7,194 nucleotides of DNA from Burkholderiales bacterium. Lineage in GTDB: Bacteria > Pseudomonadota > Gammaproteobacteria > Burkholderiales > Usitatibacteraceae. The position numbers were made by a program, and so were the translations under genes. Below, piece after piece: positions 1-4,878 of the stretch (position 1 is the first letter of the stretch; every line of letters starts with the position of its first letter). The notes below the pieces were generated by a model. It did not search any database, was not told the origin of the DNA, and saw nothing but the letters and a program-made list of their open reading frames with translations. Location of the stretch: the NCBI GenBank assembly GCA_025350945.1, contig JANXWW010000202.1, positions 1 through 7,194 of the forward strand, read 5' to 3'.

Positions 1-819
1 GGCGCGGGCAAGGCGGGTGATCGAGTCGAGCAGAATCACCACATCTTTTTTGTGTTCGATGAGTCGCTTGGCTTTTTCAATCACCATTTCGGCTACCTGA
101 ACGTGGCGTGTTGCAGGCTCATCAAAGGTGGATGCAATCACCTCACCGCGCACCGTGCGCTGCATTTCGGTCACTTCTTCCGGGCGCTCGTCGATCAACA
201 ACACAATCATGATGACTTCAGGATGATTGATCGCAATCGCCTGCGCGATGTGTTGCAGCATCACGGTTTTACCAGACTTCGGATTCGCCACCAGCAAACC
301 GCGCTGGCCTTTACCAATCGGCGCGATTATGTCAATGACACGGCCGGTTAAATTTTCATCCGATTTAATATCGCGTTCGAGACGGAACGGTTTGTTTGGA
401 AACAGCGCGGTTAAATTCTCAAACAGGATTTTGTTTTTGCCATTCTCTGGCGGCTCGCTATTGACCTTGTCGACTTTCACTAGTGCAAAGTAGCGCTCGC
501 CTTCTTTCGGTATACGAATTTCGCCTTCGATGGTATCGCCCGTGTGCAGATTGAAACGGCGAATCTGCGATGGCGAAACGTAAATATCGTCCGGCCCGGC
601 GAGGTAAGACGTATCGGGCGAACGCAGAAAGCCGAAGCCATCCTGCAGCACTTCGAGCGTGCCATCGCCGAAGATAGATTCGCCTTTTTTCGCCTGATGT
701 TTGAGCAGCGCAAAAATAAGCTCTTGCTTGCGCAGGCGGTTGGCACCCTCGAGCTCGAGCCCGTTGGCCATCTCGACAAGTTCGGAGACGTGTTTTAATT
801 TGAGGTCAGATAATTGCAT
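1..819 (-). CDS. rho: Transcription termination factor Rho (N-terminal 273 residues; 3' end outside window)
   Basis: Hexameric RNA-dependent ATPase/translocase that binds C-rich nascent RNA and releases RNA polymerase. The frame reads without a stop for exactly 273 codons to the window edge; E. coli Rho has 419, so about the last third is missing. The N-terminal helical domain begins MQLSDLKLKHVSELVEMANG. The RNA-binding cold-shock-like domain follows, with GFGFLR at about 61-66 and PDDIYVSPSQIRRFN at about 76-90. The ATPase domain shows a Walker A loop, PKSGKT at 180-185, the catalytic glutamate in LLIDERPEE (E211), and Walker B VILLD at 261-265. The last visible residues, DSITRLARA, are near-identical to E. 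coli Rho. The ATG at 819-817 gives the family's usual N-terminus, although only a weak GTGAG lies upstream as a ribosome site. It lies downstream of trxA on the same strand, as in E. coli. Identification is secure; the start is very likely. Confidence 0.97.
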   Translation of the reverse strand, partial: MQLSDLKLKHVSELVEMANGLELEGANRLRKQELIFALLKHQAKKGESIFGDGTLEVLQDGFGFLRSPDTSYLAGPDDIYVSPSQIRRFNLHTGDTIEGEIRIPKEGERYFALVKVDKVNSEPPENGKNKILFENLTALFPNKPFRLERDIKSDENLTGRVIDIIAPIGKGQRGLLVANPKSGKTVMLQHIAQAIAINHPEVIMIVLLIDERPEEVTEMQRTVRGEVIASTFDEPATRHVQVAEMVIEKAKRLIEHKKDVVILLDSITRLARA

Positions 820-914
820 GGCGATAGCGGCTCACAGAAGTGGCGAAAATAAATCAAAGAGGATAAATACAAATAACTAAAACACGAATGCGGAAAATAA
901 AGCCGCTTCAACAT
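795..914 (-). other. 39-codon open frame overlapping the rho start (possible leader peptide)
   Basis: On the minus strand an ATG at 914-912 opens a frame of 39 codons ending at TAA 797-795. It overlaps the first 25 bases of rho in another frame. It starts MLKRLYFPHSCFSYLYLSSL and is rich in Tyr, Phe, Leu and Ser, with codons unlike the neighbouring genes. GAAGG stands just upstream but only 3 bases from the ATG, closer than usual for a ribosome site. E. coli has a leader peptide frame, rhoL, upstream of rho; I see no recognisable similarity to it. Such a frame can arise by chance in T-rich sequence, so this is only a candidate. Confidence 0.15.
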
Positions 915-1000
915 GCGCCTTCGCCCAACGGTTTTCGAAAAATCCAATCAGACAATTTCCACCGATGGATTAATTCCGAGACCTGGCTGTCAACAAATAA

Positions 1001-1029
1001 GGTTGGGGTTGTTGCGGAGGCGGTGCAGG
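1001..1029 (-). promoter_or_regulatory. C-rich, G-poor rut-like tract in the rho leader
   Basis: The minus-strand transcript has 17 C and only 3 G in these 29 bases, with many CC and TC dinucleotides (for example CCTCCGCAACAACCCCAACC). It lies roughly 60 bases after the expected start from the 1094-1122 promoter and about 180 bases before the rho ATG. C-over-G bubbles with pyrimidine-C dimers are the known hallmark of Rho utilisation sites, and Rho represses its own leader in E. coli. That this tract binds Rho here is inferred from composition and position only. Confidence 0.35.
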
Positions 1030-1093
1030 AAAATTACGGAAATAAATTCGACGTAACTTGAATATGCTTTAAATTCTGTAACTGACTGAGCGA

Positions 1094-1122
1094 AGAATAG
1101 GGCGAAGTTTTAAGAAAGTCAA
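1094..1122 (-). promoter_or_regulatory. Candidate sigma70 promoter for rho
   Basis: On the minus strand, TTGACT (1122-1117, 5 of 6 to the -35 consensus) is followed after exactly 17 bases by TATTCT (1099-1094, 4 of 6 to the -10 consensus). It begins 37 bases after the trxA stop codon. Transcription would start near 1087, leaving a leader of roughly 265-270 bases before the rho ATG. No other hexamer pair of this quality was found in the intergenic region. Confidence 0.5.
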
Positions 1123-1159
1123 CCTCTACCCAATCTCCACGACCTGGCTAAATCATTAC

Positions 1160-1486
1160 TTACATGTTCGCATCAAGAAATGCGGTGAGCTGTGTTTTTG
1201 ATAGCGCACCCACTTTGGTTGCTTCCACATTGCCGTTTTTAAACAGCATCAAGGTTGGGATACCGCGAATGCCGTATTTCGGCGGCGTATCCTGATTTTC
1301 ATCGATGTTGAGCTTGGCGACTTTCAGTTTACCCGCGTAATCTTTCGCTACATCTTCCAGAATCGGGCCGATCATCTTGCACGGGCCGCACCATTCTGCC
1401 CAATAATCCACTAGTACGGGCGTACTGCTTTGCAGCACTTCGGTGTCGAAGCTGCTATCGGTTACGTAAACAATGGCTTCACTCAT
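1160..1486 (-). CDS. trxA: Thioredoxin 1
   Basis: Small cytoplasmic dithiol oxidoreductase that reduces protein disulfides and is itself recharged by thioredoxin reductase. The product has 108 residues, against 109 in E. coli TrxA. The active site WCGPC is at 32-36 (redox cysteines C33 and C36), the buried aspartate before it is D27 in VDYW, and the cis-proline loop GIPTL has P77. The C-terminal GALSKTQL stretch is also typical. The frame extends 15 codons further upstream to an ATG at 1531, but the start at 1486 is preferred: AAGAGG stands 6 bases before it, and MSEAIVYVTD is the usual family N-terminus. rho follows on the same strand, the arrangement seen in many proteobacteria. No convincing promoter was found upstream; a TTGACA at 1531-1526 lacks a good -10 at normal spacing. 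Confidence 0.97.
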   Translation of the reverse strand: MSEAIVYVTDSSFDTEVLQSSTPVLVDYWAEWCGPCKMIGPILEDVAKDYAGKLKVAKLNIDENQDTPPKYGIRGIPTLMLFKNGNVEATKVGALSKTQLTAFLDANM

Positions 1487-1492
1487 TTTGGG

Positions 1493-1498
1493 CCTCTT
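1493..1498 (-). promoter_or_regulatory. trxA ribosome binding site
   Basis: On the minus strand AAGAGG ends 6 bases before the ATG at 1486-1484. It decides the trxA start in favour of 1486 over the in-frame ATG at 1531, which would add 15 non-conserved residues. Confidence 0.7.
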
Positions 1499-1523
1499 AA
1501 TATTCGGATAGATGCTAGATGGA

Positions 1524-1548
1524 GTTGTCAAAATGAATTTTCAACAAC
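1524..1548. promoter_or_regulatory. Interrupted palindrome in the trxA-fdxA divergent region (possible operator)
   Basis: Centred on base 1536, the outer 5 bases GTTGT (1524-1528) pair with ACAAC (1544-1548). After a 2-base mismatch, AAA (1531-1533) pairs with TTT (1539-1541). That gives 8 of 12 symmetric positions over 25 bases. It is 38 bases upstream of the trxA ATG and contains the TTGACA that could be a trxA -35 element. An A/T-rich interrupted dyad of this size can arise by chance, and I do not recognise a known regulator's box. Confidence 0.2.
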
Positions 1549-1656
1549 GTCACAAACTTATGCAAATTATGCCACTCTTTACATTCATGCTTTGGTTACT
1601 GAAAAACACGGCTGCATCAGCTTACCCGTGAGTCAGGCTGGCTCTGTTAATATGCG

Positions 1657-1668
1657 AAATAATTATTT
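1657..1668. repeat. Perfect 12-base A/T palindrome upstream of fdxA
   Basis: AAATAATTATTT is its own reverse complement and lies 52 bases before the fdxA ATG, in the most A/T-rich part of the intergenic region. It could be part of the fdxA promoter (a TAATTA or AATAAT -10) or a regulator site, but no -35 hexamer stands at a good distance and it does not match a full Fur or FNR box. It may simply reflect A/T-rich composition. Confidence 0.2.
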
Positions 1669-1720
1669 TTAGTTTTTACGTCCTGTTTCCGATTCCCGCG
1701 ATTTTTTTTGAGGTTGTTTC

Positions 1721-2044
1721 ATGGCTTATGTTGTGACCGAATCCTGTATCAAATGCAAATACACCGATTGTGTGGACGTATGCCCGGTGGACTGTTTTCG
1801 CGAAGGCCCGAACATGCTGGTGATCGATCCCGATGAATGTATCGACTGCACCCTGTGCGTGGCCGAATGCCCGGTTGAGGCGATTTTTGCGGAAGACGAT
1901 GTGCCGAAAGATCAGCTGAAATTTATCCCGATCAACGCAGAATTATCGCGCGTGTGGAAACCCATCGTTGAGCGCAAACCCGGTCCGCCCGATGCGGACG
2001 AGTGGGCAAAAGTAAAAGAAAAAGAACATCTGCTTGAGCGCTAG
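1721..2044 (+). CDS. fdxA: 7Fe-8S ferredoxin (FdxA / Azotobacter FdI type)
   Basis: Soluble low-potential electron carrier of 107 residues, full length for the family. The N-terminus MAYVVTESCIKCKYTDC and the tail with DADEW and HLLER follow Azotobacter vinelandii ferredoxin I closely. By that family's known pattern, C9, C17 and C50 would hold the [3Fe-4S] cluster, and C21, C40, C43 and C46 the [4Fe-4S] cluster; C12 and C25 correspond to the non-ligand cysteines. GAGG at 1710-1713, 7 bases before the ATG and just after a run of eight T, is the ribosome site. It is divergent from trxA. The next gene starts 26 bases after its stop on the same strand with no terminator between, so they are probably co-transcribed. 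Its partner enzyme is not evident. Homologues are implicated in redox and oxidative-stress roles, not shown here. Confidence 0.95.
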   Translation: MAYVVTESCIKCKYTDCVDVCPVDCFREGPNMLVIDPDECIDCTLCVAECPVEAIFAEDDVPKDQLKFIPINAELSRVWKPIVERKPGPPDADEWAKVKEKEHLLER

Positions 2045-2047
2045 TAA

Positions 2048-2068
2048 TCGCCAAATTTGATTAGGCGA
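2048..2068 (+). promoter_or_regulatory. Small hairpin covering the nuclease ribosome site
   Basis: TCGCC (2048-2052) can pair with GGCGA (2064-2068), leaving an 11-base loop. The 3' arm overlaps AGG (2063-2065), the only plausible ribosome site for the TTG start at 2071. The stem is short, so any masking effect would be modest. Confidence 0.25.
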
Positions 2069-2070
2069 AT

Positions 2071-4878
2071 TTGACCCAAACCCGTCAACCCAGTGGGCTT
2101 AACAAATTTTCGTTCGCGGCGGCTGGTGTGCTGGATGACGCGGCAGCACTTATTGTTGAACATTGCCGTAACGAGCTTCCCAATCTCTCCGCAGTCACGA
2201 TCTTAGTCGCACCGCGAGCCGCAACCGAGACTCGCCAAGCATTGGTAAAAGCGGCAGCAGCGCATGGTTATCCCAGCCTCATGATGCCCACCATTGGCAC
2301 GCTCGCGGGACTCGCATCGTCAGTCTATATTGCCGCACCTGAGCGCACCTTCGCATTGAGCGAGCGCGTACTTGATATTTTTCAGTTGCTCAAAAAACAG
2401 CAATGGTTCTTGCCCGCAGAAACCTTGAGCCTCAGCCGCGAATTGGTTGGGCTAAGCGATGAGCTCAGTAACAATCTCGTCCACCTGCCAGCTTCACTCG
2501 CCGAGCATTCACGCATCCTCGCGCGCGCCTATGCGATGGCGAAGCCGAATGCGGATTTTAGTTTCGAAGCGAAACTTAGCTATGAAATGTGGGCCGCATT
2601 AGCTGCGCCGAGCAGCGATGGCATCGATGCTGCTACGCGCTACGGGATGCAACTTGCCGCGTGGAGTGCGCTGTCGGACCGGCCATTGTTTGTTATCGGC
2701 ACGGCGCAATACAGTAAACGTGAGCGCGCGTTTTTTGAGCAATACGCTGAACGGGCGCCCGTTTATTTGATTGATCAATCCGTCGCACTAACGTCTACAT
2801 CGAATGAACAAGCACGATTTTTTGCCGCCGCGTTGTCAGGTGCGCCCGGTGCTGGAAATGAAATTGAAAAAAGCAACATCCCCGTTCCCACAGGTCTCGT
2901 CTGCTACAGCGCTAACAACATTGAAGACGAAGCCACCGCTGCACTCAACGCAATCAAACGCTGGCTTGTAGCGGGCAAGCGCAATATCGCGGTGGTGGCA
3001 TTGGATCGTCTCGCTGCGCGGCGGCTGCGCGCGCTGGCTGAGCGCGACCAGATTTTGATTTCCGATGAAATTGGTTGGCCGTTTTCCACCACCGTGAGTG
3101 CGACCGCGATCATGCGCTGGCTGGAAGCAAAACGCGATGGCTTTTATTTTGAAACGCTGATTGATTTAATCAAGTCACCGTTTATTTTTGCGGATTTGGA
3201 AAACGAGTGGACCAAGCCGCGCATCAAGGCCGCTGTATTGTTGATCGAACACGCGATTCGCCGCGCATCGGTGGTGGCAGGGTTGTTGCGCGTGCGCGAG
3301 GCGCTGTTGCGTTTGCCCGTGCAGGAAGACAATTCAATTGTTGAAGATGCGCTCGCGTTGCTGGATCGTTTGATCGAAGCGGATCGTGTGTTCACCTCTG
3401 CGCGCCGCACCGCTGCTGCATGGCTGGCGGCGCTGGGTGAGAGTTTGAAAACACTGGGGCTTGATGTTGGCCTTGTGCGTGATGCAGTCGGTGCGGATTT
3501 GCTCGCGCATCTCGCCAATGCAGAAACAGATGTGGCATCCAGTCGCGTCAATTTATCGATTGGTGAATGGATGGATTGGCTGCGTACACAGATGGAAGAA
3601 GCGCGTTTTCGCGATCAAACCATCGATAGCTCGATTGTGATGACCTCCCTTGAAGCAACACGTTTTCGCAATTTCGACGCGGCTATATTGATCGGTGCGT
3701 CCGCAGCTAATCTGCCTGGAAAGCCTGCAAAAACGGGCATCTTCAATCAATCGGTGCGGCGGCAACTGGGGCTTTCGACGCATGCTGAAGCCCTTGAAAT
3801 CATCACGCATGATTTGCTGGGATTGCTCAATCGTAGTGGTGAAACATGGATTGGCTGGCAGTCAAACGGCGGCAGCGCGGATGAGCCCGCGAGTCCTTCG
3901 CCGTGGGTGGCGGCGTTGTTGTTGCAGATGAAGCGAGGTGGTGGGTTTAGCGCTGCAAACGCAGATTTAAAACAGGCAGTGTCCGAAACGCCAACGTCCA
4001 TGGGCATTTCTAGCTATGTTGCCTCAAGGCCCACGCCAGTATTGGCGTTGGGCCAAGTGCCGCAAAAAATATCAGCGAGCGGTTATCAAAGCCTGATCGA
4101 TTGCCCGTATCAATATTTTTCTCGTGCCGTATTGAAATTGCGCTCGCCCGATGAGGTCGAAGAGGAAATGGAGAAGCGCGATTTTGGTGAATTTGTGCAT
4201 GATATTTTGCATCGATTCCATCGGCGTTTTTCAGTCGTGACGGGCGTTGATGCGATTGAATTACGCAACGGATTGCTTAAAGAAACCGAAGTTGTTTTTG
4301 CTGCCGCAGTGGAACAAAATTTTATGGCGCGCGCATGGCGGCTGCAATGGGAATCGGCCATTGATGCGTATTTGTCCTGGCAGCTAACACGTGAAGAACA
4401 AGGCTGGCGTTGGCATGCGGGCGAATTTAAAAATGGTTTTTCGTGGCCACTTGAAAACGGTGAATCGTTTCGGCTGGAAGGGCGTCTTGATCGCATCGAT
4501 CAACGCGTATTCGATGGCGTCAAGCAAACCGCCGTGATCGATTACAAAGCGCGCGCGGCGTCGGCACTTCAGGCAAAACTAAAATCGGCGGGCGAAGATG
4601 TGCAGCTGCCGGTGTACGCCGCGCTGGCCGAAGCAGCACATCCCGATTATCAAGTTACCGAAGCCGCGTATTTAAGTGTGGAGCGTAATCACGTAAAACA
4701 GGTGGCATATCCGGAGCCGCACGATATTGGCGAAGCGCATGTGGTGAGGCTTAATGCGATGTTCGAAGCGCTGCACAAGCAAGCGCCATTGCCCGCGCAA
4801 GGTGTGGAAAAAGTGTGCAATTTCTGTGAGGCGCGCAGGTTGTGTCGGCGCGATTATTGGTTAAATAACCATGACTAA
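2071..4878 (+). CDS. AddB-like PD-(D/E)XK nuclease, DNA repair protein
   Basis: Probable nuclease subunit of an AddAB-type double-strand-break resection complex, 935 residues. The C-terminal third holds a RecB-family nuclease fold: H710 in RDFGEFVHDILH, D807 in EGRLDRID, the catalytic DYK at 824-826 in VIDYKAR, and Q845xxxY849 in VQLPVY. C678 (IDCPYQYF) with C916, C919 and C925 (C-x2-C-x5-C near the end) matches the four cysteines that bind a [4Fe-4S] cluster in AddB. The N-terminal two thirds resemble an inactive helicase-like body: the early strand at about 42-49 (VTILVAPR) is not followed by a GxGKT P-loop. The start is TTG at 2071, preceded by AGG at 5-base spacing; an in-frame TAG at 2062 rules out a longer start, and the next ATG is 70 codons in. 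The stop overlaps the helicase gene. Gene naming (addB versus an unnamed betaproteobacterial relative) is uncertain. Confidence 0.88.
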   Translation: MTQTRQPSGLNKFSFAAAGVLDDAAALIVEHCRNELPNLSAVTILVAPRAATETRQALVKAAAAHGYPSLMMPTIGTLAGLASSVYIAAPERTFALSERVLDIFQLLKKQQWFLPAETLSLSRELVGLSDELSNNLVHLPASLAEHSRILARAYAMAKPNADFSFEAKLSYEMWAALAAPSSDGIDAATRYGMQLAAWSALSDRPLFVIGTAQYSKRERAFFEQYAERAPVYLIDQSVALTSTSNEQARFFAAALSGAPGAGNEIEKSNIPVPTGLVCYSANNIEDEATAALNAIKRWLVAGKRNIAVVALDRLAARRLRALAERDQILISDEIGWPFSTTVSATAIMRWLEAKRDGFYFETLIDLIKSPFIFADLENEWTKPRIKAAVLLIEHAIRRASVVAGLLRVREALLRLPVQEDNSIVEDALALLDRLIEADRVFTSARRTAAAWLAALGESLKTLGLDVGLVRDAVGADLLAHLANAETDVASSRVNLSIGEWMDWLRTQMEEARFRDQTIDSSIVMTSLEATRFRNFDAAILIGASAANLPGKPAKTGIFNQSVRRQLGLSTHAEALEIITHDLLGLLNRSGETWIGWQSNGGSADEPASPSPWVAALLLQMKRGGGFSAANADLKQAVSETPTSMGISSYVASRPTPVLALGQVPQKISASGYQSLIDCPYQYFSRAVLKLRSPDEVEEEMEKRDFGEFVHDILHRFHRRFSVVTGVDAIELRNGLLKETEVVFAAAVEQNFMARAWRLQWESAIDAYLSWQLTREEQGWRWHAGEFKNGFSWPLENGESFRLEGRLDRIDQRVFDGVKQTAVIDYKARAASALQAKLKSAGEDVQLPVYAALAEAAHPDYQVTEAAYLSVERNHVKQVAYPEPHDIGEAHVVRLNAMFEALHKQAPLPAQGVEKVCNFCEARRLCRRDYWLNNHD

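Larger units (their letters stand above)
820..1159 (-). promoter_or_regulatory. rho 5' leader / trxA-rho intergenic region
   Basis: This 340-base stretch between the trxA stop and the rho ATG holds no conserved-looking gene. Read on the minus strand from trxA toward rho, it contains a promoter (1122-1094), a C-rich G-poor tract (1029-1001), a second TTGACA hexamer (993-988) without a good -10 partner, a short open frame overlapping the rho start (914-795), and a U/A-rich, poorly structured stretch (about 900-840). I see no GC-rich hairpin followed by a T run, so no intrinsic terminator after trxA; read-through from trxA into rho is plausible. Long rho leaders under autogenous Rho-dependent attenuation are known in E. 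coli; whether that holds here is inference. Confidence 0.55.

Noticed and set aside
52..798. Several plus-strand open frames and one minus-strand frame within rho
   Set aside because: All fall inside the highly conserved Rho coding frame and are out-of-frame readings of it.
988..993. Perfect TTGACA hexamer on the minus strand in the rho leader
   Set aside because: No acceptable -10 hexamer occurs 15-19 bases downstream, so it is not called as a second promoter.
980..1149. Nine-base direct repeat GACCTGGCT at 980-988 and 1141-1149, flanking the rho promoter
   Set aside because: One such match within a 340-base region is quite likely by chance, and there is no symmetry or third copy to suggest a binding site.
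1430..1672. 80-codon plus-strand open frame across the trxA start and intergenic region
   Set aside because: It overlaps the conserved trxA N-terminus in antisense, lacks a good ribosome site and resembles nothing known.
1701..1710. Run of eight T just before the fdxA ribosome site as a possible terminator
   Set aside because: No GC-rich hairpin precedes it on the plus strand; it is better read as a T-rich untranslated leader.
3144..3551. 135-codon minus-strand open frame inside the nuclease gene
   Set aside because: It is antisense to a continuous 935-codon gene, is Ser/Arg/Ala-rich, and has no ribosome site or motif. The frames at 4110-4496 and 4861-5232 were dropped for the same reasons.
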